NCBI GenBank assembly: GCA_949825045.1
Contig: OX463824.1
Span: forward strand, 31,218,001 to 31,282,000
DNA: 64,000 nt
Direction of reading: 5' to 3'
Source: Argyresthia goedartella
Taxonomy: Eukaryota > Arthropoda > Insecta > Lepidoptera > Argyresthiidae
Notes under the pieces: generated by a model
The model's input: the letters and a program-made list of their open reading frames with translations, nothing else
Database searches by the model: none
Told to the model about the DNA's origin: nothing
Made by a program: the position numbers and the translations under genes
Part shown: positions 11,700 to 23,573 of the stretch, one piece after another
How the letters are laid out: each line of letters begins with the position of its first letter
How positions within the stretch are numbered: the first letter of the stretch is position 1

Positions 11700-11965
11700 C
11701 AGATTTGATTTTTGGATTAACATTTATTGAGTATTTGATTAAGATTTTCACTAAAGGAAAACGCGACTGGATGAAATTTTCTCGATAGAATTTAATTACG
11801 AAAACACCTCTAAATTATTTTATCTTAAATCCTAACTAATTTCATTGTGGAACTGCATTTAAAATGTAGATATTATGTATTCGCAAAATCACCTTAAAAA
11901 ACTTTTTAACAGAATAGCGTAGTTTATTTTTAAACAATCATTCTGTGGTTTAGCGCTACGTTTTT
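11700..11965 (+). repeat. Left arm of a long inverted repeat (partner 14670-14940)
   Basis: The sequence from AGATTTGATTTTTGG to TTTCTGTGGTTTAGCGCTAC region is matched, inverted, at 14670-14940 (shared CTCGATAGAATTTAATTACG and TAGCGTAGTTTA). Identity is roughly 75-80 percent by eye over about 260 bases. Confidence 0.7.
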
Positions 11966-12197
11966 TCATTTTTCCCGATTCCGTCCCTCTCACACTGCGG
12001 GCATTTCCGCCTGGAGTAATGGGGACCTTTACACGGACAAGGTATCGCCTTAAACCAACCTAAATCAATCGCGCCGGCTTCAACTAAGAGTCCTCAACGT
12101 ACAACGGCTTGAGAAATAGACTGGCTTCCTCAAGATGTCTTATTTCATTTTTATTACAACATGAAAGTCGATATTCAACTAATAAAAGTAAATTTCA

Positions 12198-12290
12198 GGG
12201 TTCCGTAGCCGAAGGCCAAACGCGACCCTTTGACTAAGCTTCCGATGTCCGTCTGTCCGTCAGCGGACTGTATCTCAAGATCCGCAATAG
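12198..12290 (-). repeat. Family G repeat fragment
   Basis: It reads AGGGTTCCGTAGCCGAAGG, GACTAAGC, GTCCGTCTGTCCGTC and CTGTATCTCAAGA. This is the same end as seen at 42469-42580. It is cut short where the SINE at 12296 begins. Confidence 0.7.
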
Positions 12291-12295
12291 GTAGA

Positions 12296-12545
12296 GACGA
12301 CCCGAATGGTCGAGTCGGCAGTGTCGGCAAGGATCCCGGGTTCGAGTCCCGGTGGGGGCAAATATTTGTTTGATGAGAACGGATGTTTGTAGCCTAGTCA
12401 TAGTTGTTTATCTATCTAAGTAAAATATTTATCTATATAAGTATGTGTATCGTTGTCAATTACCCAAGATACAGGGAATCTTAGTTCGGGGCTAGATCAA
12501 TGTGTTTCAATAATGTCCAAGGTATTATTATTGTTTATTATTATA
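12296..12545 (+). repeat. tRNA-derived SINE, family S1 copy 1
   Basis: The head reads GACCCGAATGGTCGAGTCGG (A-box region) and GGGTTCGAGTCCCGGTGGGGGC (B box with the 3' half of a tRNA). A shared body follows (TGATGAGAACGGATGTTTGTA, GATACAGGGAATC) with an ATT-repeat tail. A second full copy at 41269-41540 is about 85 percent similar by eye. SINEs of this type are transcribed by RNA polymerase III and mobilised by a partner LINE. Confidence 0.85.
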
Positions 12546-12805
12546 AGTTAAATTTTTCACAGAATTTGTATTTGGGTAGCCACTACATCTACAGAAATAC
12601 AGAAGGAAGGAGGTCCCCATACAAGACATGTGGTTTTTTCTTGTACGATGCTACGATCTTGCATCAATTTAACAAGTATAAAGTAAAGAAAAGAAACTTA
12701 CACATACATAATCGTATACAGGCACATACATTGCTTCTGGGCCCACACTAAGATACCCGGTGTCGTGGGAAACAGTAGTACCAATATCACAAACATAATA
12801 CACAC

Positions 12806-13080
12806 TCAAAACTAACTCAAACTCAAACTCAAACTCAAAACGTTTATTGCGACATTGTGGTGGTATATGGTGATATATATATATATAGAATTTGAAGAAC
12901 CGACAATGAACCCAGTGAGGGCACTGCAATATCTTACATCTAACTTGCACAATAATAAAATATCATAAAATGGTTAACTTTATAACAATGAGATCATTAC
13001 CTAGTTATTTTTCCTCTTCGGGATTCGAACATGAGATCTCTAGCTTGTGAAGCAGAACCCTGTCTGCTACACCATAAAAA
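12806..13080 (-). repeat. tRNA-derived SINE, family S3 (minus strand)
   Basis: Read on the minus strand, the head has ATGGTGTAGCAGACAGGG (A-box-like) and ATGTTCGAATCCCGAAG (B box). It is followed by an AT-rich body, AATAAACG and a GAGTTT repeat tail at about 12806-12838. The whole order (tRNA head, body, AATAAA, short repeat tail) makes this a complete SINE. It has no second copy in the window. Confidence 0.65.
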
Positions 13081-13089
13081 CCCTCATAA

Positions 13090-14065
13090 AAGTCAGGGGA
13101 ATTTCCATATTCAACAGTATTATTTTTATCTAGGCACTTGCCCAAAAACCACCCGACCCATAAATCCAACACTCATTCATAATAGTAAAAAACCAAACCC
13201 TCTTACAATCTAAAAGCCATAATATTCAATAGAAGCACACAAAAGCTCACATCGAGTCGGAGGCCCCACAAGAGGGCACAGAATAATTACGACAGGAGGC
13301 GGGCGCCTCGGAATAAAATCCTCTACATTTAAGGCCCGATCGATGAAACGTGAGTTAGCACTGAACTCCGGTTAAGGTTGAAAATTTATAGAAGCTTAAT
13401 ATGGAATGTCGAATGTCACTCGAGTTAAGTGCTAACTAAGCCGGACCTGTTGTCACGTACTAACGGGCTAACGAAACATGAACCTGACAAAAGCGCAGTA
13501 AATTCAAATTATCTTATGCTGATATTGTATAGCCTGTATAGCCTATACTATATACCTTATTATGGCCGTTTAAGCAGACGATTTAAGCAGAGCGTCCGAG
13601 GTACATGCTCGCTCGTGACTATACAATACAGTCCGATCCTGCAGCGACAGACACGTCCACAAGCACGGCACACATGTTGTCTCGCTGCTGATGCTGCTGG
13701 TGCGTGCGGACTGGGTGGTGGAGCATGTCGTTTGGCTCTTTTTACTGCCAGAGCATCGAACCAGGGTCTTGTCGTGTGCTGTGCGACCTTCCGCGACGAA
13801 ATAGTTTTTGATTTCGTTACTTTTTTACATTTTTTGGGACTGGCATCCGGAAAAATAAAAATATATACATATATTGCATATTATTATTTTAACCCACACT
13901 AAAGTATATTAAAAGAAAACCTAGAACAAAATGAGGGCGCCACTGTCTTTTACATGACAACATTCAGTAGCCTTATCGTGTAATTCTGACATCTAGGAAT
14001 TTCAATCGCTTTTGAAAAATGTACCAATTAGAGCATCAGCTCGTGTAAAATAATGTGCTGTGCTC
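13090..14065. other. No recognisable gene
   Basis: A 157-codon frame at 13429-13902 was examined. Its translation lacks any family motif, uses low-complexity Tyr/Leu and Ala/Gly segments, and has no splice or promoter context, so it is not called. No repeat partner was noticed. Confidence 0.4.
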
Positions 14066-14245
14066 AGAGGCCCAATTTGAACTAGAGATTGCAGCGCGAC
14101 CGCTCCGAAGGGCGCAAAACTGCTCATTTGACAGTCAGTCCCCAAACAAAATAGGTGTCGCCGACAAGACAAACACGGCATTCCGCGCCCCTCGGAGGGG
14201 TCGCGATGCAATCCCCAGTACAGTATTGGGCCCCAGGTAAGTGGC
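14066..14245. repeat. Small inverted-repeat transposon (MITE) with GGCCC termini
   Basis: Terminal arms of about 50 bases pair imperfectly. The left arm reads AGAGGCCCAATT...GATTGCAGCGCGACCGCTCC and the right arm GGAGGGGTCGCGATGCAATC...ATTGGGCCCC. The centre (about 80 bases) is non-coding. The total length of about 180 bases fits a MITE. The target duplication is not clear, so the superfamily is left open. Confidence 0.6.
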
Positions 14246-14669
14246 GAGTATCCCATACAGTCACAAAAGCACTGCCTACCCTGCCCTGGCCTGTGCTACC
14301 CTAGCCAAAACTAACTTAACTACCACCTTGTAAAAGCAGCCAAAAATATTATGATAGACTTTTGATTCTTTAACAATCATTAAAATCTAAATTCGCTCAC
14401 GCGAATTAATTAATCATTAACCTTGCTATCGCTTGCCGTCCATTGACCCCAAAGTGCAAAGGCACTCATAATAAAACTTGCCCTGAAATCATCATCCGAT
14501 GACCGGGCTCGGTAGCAAGGAATATTTCGATACCCGGGTCTTAAGGTGACACGAAAACATATATTTAAAAAGAGAAAGTAAACAAAAGTGACACCGTTAA
14601 TTACTTCCACATAAGAAAGAAAAGAGAGCGCAAGCAATGAGCTTGACACAAACTAAAATAAAGTAGTGC

Positions 14670-14940
14670 CAAACCACATACAAATCGTTTAAAATAAACT
14701 ACGCTATTTTGTCAAAAATATATTCAAGGAGAGTTTATGAATACATAAAATCCACATTTCAAATGCAATTCCGCAATGAAATTTGTAAGGATTTCAGAAT
14801 GATAGAAAAAAAATAACTATTTAGAGGTATTTTCGTAATTAAATTCTATCGAGAAATTTTCATTTAACCGCGTTTCTCTTCAATCGGAATCTTAGTCAAA
14901 TCCTCAATAAACGTTAACACATAAATCAAATCAGTTAATG
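14670..14940 (-). repeat. Right arm of a long inverted repeat (partner 11700-11965)
   Basis: Reverse complement of the segment at 11700-11965, with the outer and inner limits matching in order. The 2.7 kb between the arms holds a family G fragment, SINEs S1 and S3 and a MITE. The pair could be two inverted copies of one repeat, or the long terminal arms of an old element later filled with insertions. Confidence 0.65.
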
Positions 14941-15369
14941 ACTTTATATTGGAGTAAAGGAATTTGGAAAAATAACACCTATTATTTTTTCGTATTGCCA
15001 GGAAAAGGCAGTGCCTTTTCTAAAGTGATGATGATGTATCTAATCCAATATGCGTTCACAATAAGACGAAAAAGGGTAAATTTCATAACTTTCCTTTGGT
15101 GTGAAATAAAAGATTTCAATCAAGTTAGCACAAAAAAAGGAGAAATAAAAAGTCAGAAATTCGTCACGAAGATCCTAATTTTGTATGAAGCCGCCGGAAG
15201 CCAATTATGAGGTCGGTAAATAGTTTTTTCATATGTCATCTCATTATCCTGCTTACCCTATACCAAAACCACTACATATGCAAGCCACTGCTATAGATCA
15301 TACTCTGAATGCATTTGATACTTGGTGGGTTTAGAGTTCCGTACCTTAAAGGAAAAAAAGTAACCCTTA

Positions 15370-16140
15370 TAATCACTTTGATGTCCGTGAAAAAGAAGAC
15401 TTCAATCAGGAGACCAAAATCAGTCTCGCTCAGTCTCTCCTTCTACCCCTCATCGATTACGCTGATATCTGCTGGGTCAGTGCCAATGAAGAACTATTAT
15501 CTGAACAAACTCGAACGACTTCAAATTCTCGGGACTCGGTTTATCATCGGGCTGCGCAAATACGACCATGTACCACAGCATCGCAAGGAGTTGAAGTGGC
15601 TGCCGATCTGTTCTCGTCGGGATTCACACATCCTCAATTTGCTCATTTTACGGAATCCACGCTACCCATCCTTCCTACGAGACATTTTTCAATTTCTTTC
15701 TTCCAGCAGGCCTCGGAGAACTCACGCAGTTTCCATGCTCCCAACTCCACAGCATAACACCGCCTCATATGAGAACGGGTTTAGACCCCGGGAAATTCGG
15801 TTGTGGAATGCACTTCCTTGCACCATCAGGGACTGTCCCTACTCTGAATATATTTAAAAGTCGTGTGAAGAAGCATTACCTCTCTCTTTAGAATTATAGG
15901 TAGTATGCATGTAGGTATTTATTAGTATATACTAGTATTATTAATTATTACTAGTAATTATATAATTTATTTTATTTATCATTATATATTATTTTACCCT
16001 GTTAGTCTACCCCTGCTCAGCAAACAAACTTTCCCACCTTAACCTGGTTTTCTGGAAGAGATCTCATATTAGATATAAGCTTGCCTTTGTAGACTATATT
16101 TTTTATATGATTTGTGTGCAATAAAGATATAATGAATTAT
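15370..16140 (+). pseudogene. Non-LTR family D copy 3: reverse transcriptase C-terminal region and 3' UTR
   Basis: The translation reads SLLLPLIDYADICW in one frame, then shifts to KLERLQILGTRFIIGLRKYD, HRKELKWLPICSRRDSHIL and FRPREIRLWNALPCTIRDCP. This is the post-RT region shared with copies at 19336-20790 (minus) and 55240-56355 (plus). The 3' end near 16135 carries GTGTGCAATAAAG. The frame is broken and the N-terminal RT is absent, so this is a 5'-truncated relic. Confidence 0.75.
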
Positions 16141-16599
16141 GATATCAAATGGAACTTAATATAGATTACTCAAATCTGTGGTCTGTTAAAGTTATGAAAC
16201 AATTAAACTTATAGTTATATAAGTTGGTTTTTTGCATTTAGTTCTTGAAGCGTGTTTTTGAGCTGCATTCTCAGTTGAGTGAGTCACAGCAGTTGATCAG
16301 CTCCGCGTCTGCATTGTGAACAGAAATGCAAAGACAAACAAAAGTACAGTATCTACTTGTTTTGTTTCGCTTTGAGAGGGTTGGAAGCAATTGTGGTAAG
16401 AAGGTATGTAGGTGTACTGTATGATTTGATATTGTGTATGGCACGAGTTTCAACTGAGAACAACGTCTCTACAATTTGTCAAACGAGGCAAGTCCAGTTC
16501 TAGTTCCATTTTCATCGTGTTATTTCCGTTATGTATCACTGCTACCGCTAAATGTACAATATTAAACTTAATATTAGGTAATTTATCAGCTACATAGCT

Positions 16600-16945
16600 T
16601 AAAAAACCAGTCAATTGTGAGTCGGACTCGCGCATGAAGGGTTCCGTACCACCGTTCAATGGTAGGGATGGTGTGGAGTGAATAGTTTGTATTTTACATA
16701 TCAAAATGTTGTTTACAAAGTTATTGGTGCGGCTACTTCCACACTCCATATACGTAAGGTGCATTCATAAATTTGTATGTGGTATTGTAAGAATTGTGGT
16801 ATGGGAGCCCCCTTAAATATTTATTTTATTCTGTTTTTTAGTATTTGTTATTATTGCGCCAACAGAAATTCATCATCTGTGAACATTTCAACTGTCTAAC
16901 TGTCACGGCTCATGAGGTACAGCCTGGTGACAGGCGGACAGACCG
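16600..16945 (+). repeat. Family G repeat, copy 2
   Basis: It starts AAAAAACCAGTCAATTGTG, AGTCGGACTCGCGCATGAAG and GGTTCCGTACC, includes GGGAGCCCCCTTAAATATTT, and ends near GGCGGACAGACCGCTAAA. It is the same structure as 42469-42876 on the opposite strand. Confidence 0.7.
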
Positions 16946-17810
16946 CTAAAAATTACAAACTTTTGTACTTTTATTTTGACTACTGCTTGCTGGGGTTGCC
17001 AGCCGCGAAAAGATCATAGGTCACCAATCACCAGGAAAAACAAGCTGTAGGTAGCCATACGAGCTATTAGACGATGTCAAGTCGGTATTTTCAACTTCTC
17101 CTAGGGCCTCTCCACTTTACAGTCGGCTCAGTATTTATTTTCCTTCCATTTATCGAGCCCTAGGCCATAAAATTAACCATGTTTATAATATTTCCAGTAA
17201 CTGCCTCTAAGTATACCTACTCCAAGATAGATCTGAATATAATAAGACAAAGACATTTATTCGTGTGTGGTGTGGTATATTTGTTGAGGTCATTTAAAAT
17301 AGAAATCAATTCAATTCAATTTTTGGTTTGATGGCTTCTACTGTGGATCCCTACAGTAATTCCTCCAATATCACGTATTGAAGATGACACGAAGGGGAAT
17401 ACGTTGTACAGTTATTTATCGGTGAATCTTGCTTTGAGTGTTCAAACAGTAACATATAATTTAAATGTTAAGTGATTACTTATTATGGTTATACATAAAA
17501 AGAAATCGGTGAATGAGAGCTAGTTAGAATCGGTCTTTCCATTATAAATAATTAGGTCTAGCGTGATACTGGGTTTTTTTGGTGGCCCATATTCCTTTTT
17601 ATATAAAATAAGGTTCTTAGAAGTTCAACTGCTTTAAAAATAAATTTCAAAGATACTCAAACTATGAGCGATTGATTCTTAGGAATTGATTTTAATTTAT
17701 TTTCTTGGCCAAAAGTGCAATATATGTACTGGTCTCTTCGAGGGCCTCACCAACGGCTCGGTCCTCGAAGTCACTCGCACATCTATTGCTCACATTCCAA
17801 TATATTATTA
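16946..17810. other. No recognisable feature
   Basis: AT-rich non-coding sequence. No reading frame above 60 codons has a motif and no repeat partner was noticed. Confidence 0.4.
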
Positions 17811-17813
17811 ACT

Positions 17814-18050
17814 GCACATCAAAAATACTGATTTGCACAGCAAATATCAGGGCAAAATGCTGCGATAGCTTAGGTGAAGGGTAAAGGGTATGAGCGAAGC
17901 GAAGCCCCCTTTATCCTTCGTGTTAGGTTGAACATGCAAGAACAACAAAAATACTTAAAACATGAACTTGAGTACACATAAAATATTAAAAACATAAAAA
18001 GTGATTTTGCTGATCCTTTTTGGCCGTGCAAATCAGTATTTTTGATGTGC
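17814..18050 (+). repeat. Foldback-like element, copy 2 of 7, with 25-bp perfect arms
   Basis: Left arm 17814-17838 and right arm 18026-18050 are exact inverted copies beginning GCACATCAAAAATACTG. Two bases outside each arm is a TTAA (17808-17811 and 18053-18056), as expected for piggyBac-type target duplication, although the two intervening bases differ. The core in between contains GCTTAGGTGAAGGGTAAA, GCGAAGCGAAGC, CCTTCGTGTTAGGTTGAACA and AACAACAAAAATACTT, shared with six other sites. Confidence 0.8.
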
Positions 18051-18724
18051 GATTAAATACTAGGCTTATTATTATATATGATATAGATGAATGATATATT
18101 TAACGCATATCATTCATCTCATCCTTTACCGCTTAGAAGGAAGGAAAATAATGGTGGGTCAAAAAAACTTCGGCGAAGTCGCATATTCGGCGTCTCAATC
18201 CTAAATGCTCCTTGCACAAGAGAGTTCCAAACATAAAATCAGACAAATAACACCGGAAACTCCGCTTTCCCGCCAAATGGGAGAATCCACTTCCGCCGGA
18301 TGTGGCGTCGCCGGAAGTTTACTTAGCCGCCATGAACCGGTTCGCGACTCGACCGACTTCCGGTTATAGCTCTCGAAACCCGCAGCCATTAGTGAGCCAA
18401 TTTATTCTTGGACGGCTCATGTTTTTAATTTAGTGCTGGTTTTTCCATATCTAGGCTACAGCTTTATTGGAACGCTCTTTACATTGCGGTAGGTATTCTT
18501 AGATTCCTGTTTAAATATTTCTTGGAGAGCCTTTATTATGTAACTACTAGATCGCAGATGCTCTGGTTTTTACCACAAAAAAATAAAGTCCTCAAACTTT
18601 TTAAAGACAAAACTTAACACTTGTTTAAAGACAAAAATGTATAGGATTCGACTTTTGTTTTGAGGTTAATCTATGTGTAATATTTGGTTCTCTATTGGAA
18701 GGCATAAAGTCATTTATACTAATA

Positions 18725-19160
18725 TTGCTTTACGCCGAAATAGTCATGTGCATAATCCTCATTACGCATAATTTTTTACGCATAACATTAAAAAGCATAA
18801 ATACAGAAAGCATTAATCATCATGAAGACTTATTTCAAAAAGCATAAGCACAAATACGCATAATAATCAATTAGTATCATATCAAAATGCATAACAGTAT
18901 TGTCCTACATAATAGTCATGTACAAATAGCTCATAGTAATAAAATTGCTATTTATCAGTCACAGGCGTTTCACATGACGGTACGTTGCCGTTGCAAAGAA
19001 ATATTATTTATTATAAAATATTATTATTAAATATTTTATATGTAATTAAGTTTATGTTTTAAGTATTTTTTGTTGTTCTTACATGTTCAACCTAACACGA
19101 AGGATAAACTCTTAACTCTTTACCCCTCCCCTAAGCTACCGCAGCATTTTGAATGAGAAA
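18725..19160 (-). repeat. Foldback-like element, copy 3 of 7, with a periodic left flank
   Basis: The core at 19040-19160 is reversed (TTGTTGTTCTTACATGTTCA, CACGAAGGATAAAC, CTAAGCTACCGCAGC). The left flank (18725-18910) is an irregular run of a roughly 12-17 base AAAGCATAA / TACGCATAA motif. No matching right arm was seen, so this copy may be truncated. Confidence 0.5.
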
Positions 19161-19335
19161 TGAATTCACAACAAAAATAGCATTACTACAAGCTATAGCC
19201 AGTAATCTGAAACTGAAATGAACAAGCACCATTAAAAATATTTATTGCATGTATCTAAAGAAATTAATCTTTATTATAATATTTTTTTCAAAATAATAAT
19301 AAATGCATGGTAACAACGAAACTGAGTATTTTCAT

Positions 19336-20790
19336 AATTCATAATTCTTTATTGCACACACATATTCAATTTAAAAGGTTACATTAGGAGAAATCATATG
19401 TAAAAAGGCGAGCTTATCTCTAAAAAGAGATTTCTTCCAGCAAACCAAGGCATGAAAGGGAAATGTATCATGAAAGGGTAGGCAGTGTACAATATCTAAT
19501 ATCTAATTTATACTAAAATACATATAATATAAAATACGGAAAATAAAATACTTATACCAGACTACTAAATACAATACATACATATACCTGCAAATATAGT
19601 TTATAAATTATAATGATATACATACTATAACTCTCACGAAAGAGAGAGGAAGTGATCTTTTACCCGGTTTTTGAAAGAGACTATAGTGGGACTGTCTCTT
19701 TTAGTGCAAGGTAGTGCGTTCCACAGTCGAACCGCCTGCAGCCTGAATGAGTGCTCATATGCCGAGGTGTTATGCCTTGGAGTGGCTTAGAGTGAGACCG
19801 TGTGAGATCTCCGGTGCCGATCTCCTGAAAAGAGATACTCAAAGCGGTCTCGAAGGTAGCTGGGTAGCGCGGGTTTTTCAATATATTGAAAAGATAAAAG
19901 AGAATATGAGTGTCTCGGCGACGACGAATTGGAAGCCACCCCAACTCTTTGCGATATTGAGAAACATGGTCGAATTTGCGCAACCCGAAGATAAACCAAA
20001 TCCCAAGATTCTGAAGTTGTTCGAGTTTGTTCAGTAGATCTTCGTTCGCGCTCGCCTAACAGACATCGGCGTAGTCGATTAGCGGCAGAAGAAGGGACTG
20101 AGCAAGGGTGATTTTGGTCTGCCGTGGCAAGAAGTACTGCAAACGCCTGAGGGAGTGAAAAGACGCAAATATCCGTCTGCTGACCTCGCTGACACGTGGA
20201 GACCAAGACAGCAGTTGTCAAAAATAACCCCAAGGTTTTTCGCCTGATCTGTATACTCTATTGTGATGCCATTATATAACACAGGAACAAATTGTTTTTG
20301 TTAAGGAAGGCGTGTGCCTGGTTCCTAAAACCATGGCTTGTGATTTGGTCGGGTTTACCAACAGCCCGTATGATAAGGCCCAGTCTTTCACATTCTCGAG
20401 GTCAGCATTCAGTGCCTCCACGGTTGAGGCTACATCGCAGGGGCAAAAGTGGCGATAAATTTGGAGATCATCTGCGTACAGATGATACGAAGAAGAGATG
20501 ACGTCGGAGATAAAGTTGATGAAGACTGAAAATAGAAGAGGAGAGAGAATACCACCTTGAGGCACTCCTGAGGAAAGATCACACCATTGAGTTTCATTCT
20601 CTTCAGACTTAATGCGTTGCTGACGAACTCTCAGGTATGAGTGGAACCAGTTAGCAGCATGGACGGAGACATTCAGTGAGCTCAATATAGCGACCAGAAT
20701 GTAAAAATCGACGCAGTTAAAGGCATTGCTGAAGTCAAGCAGGGCTAGGTCCTCCACCACCCAATGGTCTTTCCTGCCTTCGCGGCTTAC
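19336..20790 (-). pseudogene. Non-LTR family D copy 1: reverse transcriptase fragment
   Basis: On the minus strand, 20814-20280 encodes LALLDFSNAFNCVDF, SSGVPQGGILSPLLFSVFIN and the catalytic box YHLYADDLQIY, followed by GLLVNPTKSQAMVLGT. The frame then shifts several times through DQAKNLGVIFDN, LRKFDHVSQYRKELGWLPIR and the C-terminal region. The 3' UTR ends near 19339 with TGTGTGCAATAAAG (minus). The catalytic box is unchanged, but frameshifts and loss of the endonuclease half make it a dead 5'-truncated copy. It abuts the poly(A) end of the R1-clade element, with about 100 bases of unknown origin between. Confidence 0.8.
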
Positions 20791-21016
20791 AGACCGAATC
20801 TTGGGCACTGTCATGCGCTACTTGCCTTCGGCTCTTTCGCGCATGCAGTTTCTTGATTCCCTACAAGTTCTTGAATGCGTCCCGGCCTTTCTCCCTTTCT
20901 GGGCAGGCCATACAGTACTTTTTTTTTTAATTTTTTTTTTCGTCCTCCCCAAATGGAGCTTGACAACACAACACGTTACTCAGCGTCGAACTGTACCACG
21001 TAGTACACTGCTGTCC

Positions 21017-23328
21017 TCAATCTTCAAATATTCTTCTCTTGGTGTGCCATGAGTGCGCAAACTTGCGCAACGCCTTGAAGTTCTGCTCGCGAGAAACTAG
21101 CTCCTCGTGGAATATTGGGCCAACCGTTGTCCTCTTCAGTGCATCCAGCATCTCCGATCTCTCGTCCGCGTATAGCCTACATTTCACAAAGGGCATGATC
21201 CCGGCTCTCGTTGTCCTCGCCGCATGGGCACTCTGCAGACTCGCACAGCCCTAGCCTGTGTAGGCGCTGTCTGAAGCATCCGTGCCCGGTAAGTACTTGG
21301 GAGACCATGAAGTCCGGTTCTACCCATTCTGAATTGAGCCTCACGCCCACGTCTGGGAAGAATCCATACAGCTCGCGGCCGTCCTTACTGCCCTGCCATC
21401 GTTCCTGCCACTGAGCTACGATGTCTGCCCTAACCGTCGTCTTGAGTTTCCGGTACTCCCTGGGGGCCAGTTGGTGTCGCTCCTGAGCAATCCATCCTGC
21501 ACGACAGACCTCCAAATCGGCTGGTAAAACTCCCGCAAGCACAGGTAACGCTGCGGAGCTGTACGATCGGTAAGCCTTCGTTAGTAAAACTAGCGCCGGT
21601 CTCTGCGTTCGTATCAACGCCCTTCTGACAACAAAGTTGGACGAGCATCGGTACCATACTGCGGCAGCGTACGTAAGCGTAGCTATGTATATCCCCGAGT
21701 ACAAAACTCGGAGGGCCCGGTACTTCACACCCCATCTGGTTGCGGAAACCCGCGACATCTTGCCGAAACAAGCGGAGGCCTTTTGCCCTATAGTATTCGC
21801 ATGCGGCAAGTAGGACCTAGCGTCGTCCAGAGTGACACCGAGTAACGTAGCTTGCGTCACACTCCTGATCGACGCGCCTTCGAATCTGATCGTTGGCGCT
21901 CGCTTGAACCCCCCTTTGTACGTCATGGTCAAGGACTTCGCTGAAGAGAATCCCAAACAGTTGCGGGATCCCCAACCCGATATTTCCCCGAGCACGACGC
22001 TGGCTTTCCGTTCGATGTCCGCGCGCGAAGACGCCTCGATCACCACCGTCACGTCGTCGGCATACGCAATCAAATGCACTCCTTCGGGTCGCGGCAGCAG
22101 CAGGAGATCGTTCAGGAGGATGTTCCATAACGTTGGGCCCAACACTGACCCTTGTGGACATCCCATGGTGCTTGTCTTGGAGCAGGTCTGACTTCTTACA
22201 TAGAAAATGACTCTATGGTTACTAAAGTAGCTGACCAAGATACGGTAAAGGTTCGGCGGGGCTCCACCTTGCTTCACCTTGAGGAGGATCATTGGCCACC
22301 ACGCGTTGTCGAATGCACCAGAGATGTCCAGAAAGATAAGCTAAGTACGTACGGAGCCGGACTGGTATCTGTAATTTCGTTAATTCGGCACAGCGCCGTC
22401 ACTGTCGAACGACCCCGAGTGAACCCATTGTGAGCTTCCGATATATTACGATACAAGCAGGGAGCATAGGAAACTATTACGCGTTCCAATAGTTTACCCA
22501 AAATGGGAAGTAGTGTGATTGGTCGGTACGCCTTCGGGTCGCTAAGGGGCTTACCGTTGCTCTTTGGCAGGACGACGAGTCGGCCTAATTTCCAGAGATC
22601 GGGAAACACTCCCTCGGCGATGCACTTCCTCAGCATGAGCCACATCTCGTCTGACGTGACCCTCCACGCCCACTTAACTATCGCTGCCGTGATACCATCA
22701 ATACCTGGGGCCGTGTTATGCAGGGAGCGCACGATGCGCTCGATCGACACCTTTTTGGGAGCTGTCATGTCACGGCCGGATGGCGCGAAGGCAGCTGCTA
22801 CACGGACAGACTGGTGGTAGATGGTATCCCTCTGCGGCTCGTCGTCTGGATACAGCGTCTGAAGGAGGTCTGACATGGTGGCCCCGGTAGATTCCGTGTA
22901 GCCGTCGATAAGCTTGGTGCCGTTGATGATGTTCGGCGGGGGGCGTAAACGCCCGCAAGCCTCTCTGTAGGCTAAACCCCAAGGATCGTCGTTACCTGAC
23001 TCGGCAATCTTGCGAAAGAATTCCAACTCTGCTTGCTTCATGGCTTTCTTTTATCTACCCCGAAGGGCACGGTGATCGTCATCAAGCCGCTGCTCAGTCA
23101 TCCCTCCTGCGCGTCATGACTGTTGCCATTCGCGCCATGCTCGGTTGACCATAGTTCGAAGAGTGTCCAACTCCGGGGTCCACCATTCATACCTGCCATC
23201 GTTACCTTTGCCGCAATGCCCCAAAGTCTCGCGGGCAGTGCGCAGCAAGATCTCCGAATATCGTTCGCAGTACCTGGTGGCGGAAAGGCCTGGGTGAATC
23301 CTGTCCATTCGAGAATTAAGTGTCGAAC
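21017..23328 (-). pseudogene. R1-clade ORF2, reverse transcriptase and C-terminal part
   Basis: Read on the minus strand from the LTR insertion point: the linker (RMDRIHPGLSATRYCERY), in-frame stops near 23114 and 23053, then the RT with NTAPGIDGI, YRPITLLPILGKLLERV and FTRGRSTVTALCRI. A frameshift near 22340 falls in front of ISGAFDNAWW. Then come MGCPQGSVLGPTLWNILLND, catalytic YADDVTVV, VTLDDARSYLPH, and a C-terminal CPCGEDNESRDHAL cluster. A second frameshift near 21180 separates the last 50 residues (KRTTVGPIFHEELVSRE, KFAHSWHTKRRIFED), which end at a stop at 21017-21019. The catalytic residues are present but the gene is clearly dead. Confidence 0.85.
23325..23328. repeat. 4-bp target-site duplication (left), GAAC
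   Basis: GAAC lies directly before the 5' LTR and recurs directly after the 3' LTR at 29089-29092. Joining the flanks at this tetranucleotide restores a continuous R1-clade ORF2 reading on the minus strand, which confirms both element boundaries. Confidence 0.95.
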
Positions 23329-23442
23329 TGTAGCATGTACCTAGGCTCGTTAGTATATAAGGCACCTACCTATAACCAATAAAGGAGTAGTTGATATCCA
23401 GCAACCTGTGTTATTACTTGTCTCCCAAGCTCCCACCATACA
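23329..23442 (+). repeat. 5' LTR (114 bp)
   Basis: It begins TGTAGCATG and ends CCATACA, so it has the usual TG...CA ends. It is identical at every base to the 3' LTR. It contains a TATA-like TATATAAGG (about 23354) and an AATAAA (about 23378), giving promoter and polyadenylation signals in very little space. Confidence 0.97.
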
Positions 23443-23456
23443 TGGCGACCTTGCCA
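23443..23456 (+). other. Primer-binding site
   Basis: TGGCGACCTTGCC starts immediately after the 5' LTR. TGG pairs with the CCA end of a tRNA, and TGGCGACC is reminiscent of primer sites matching arginine tRNA in mdg1/412-like elements. The exact tRNA would need comparison with the host tRNA set. Confidence 0.7.
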
Positions 23457-23573
23457 TTTCGGGCTTGCGCGAGAGGCGGTGATTCAGTTCAGTTCAGTTT
23501 ATTCGCGCGTGTGGACATCTAACAAAAATTAAAAACTATTATAATGAAAAAGTGAAATTATAAATAATACAAA

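Noticed and set aside
12296..12365. Possible true tRNA gene
   Set aside because: The same head with the same downstream body occurs at 41269, which marks a SINE; the stem pairing is poor.
13429..13902. 157-codon reading frame as a host gene
   Set aside because: No motif, low-complexity segments, no splice or promoter context, and its surroundings are repeats.
20815..20920. Ribosomal DNA target of the R1-clade element
   Set aside because: The flank beside the poly(A) tract does not resemble the 28S R1 site that I know; the element may belong to a branch with another target.
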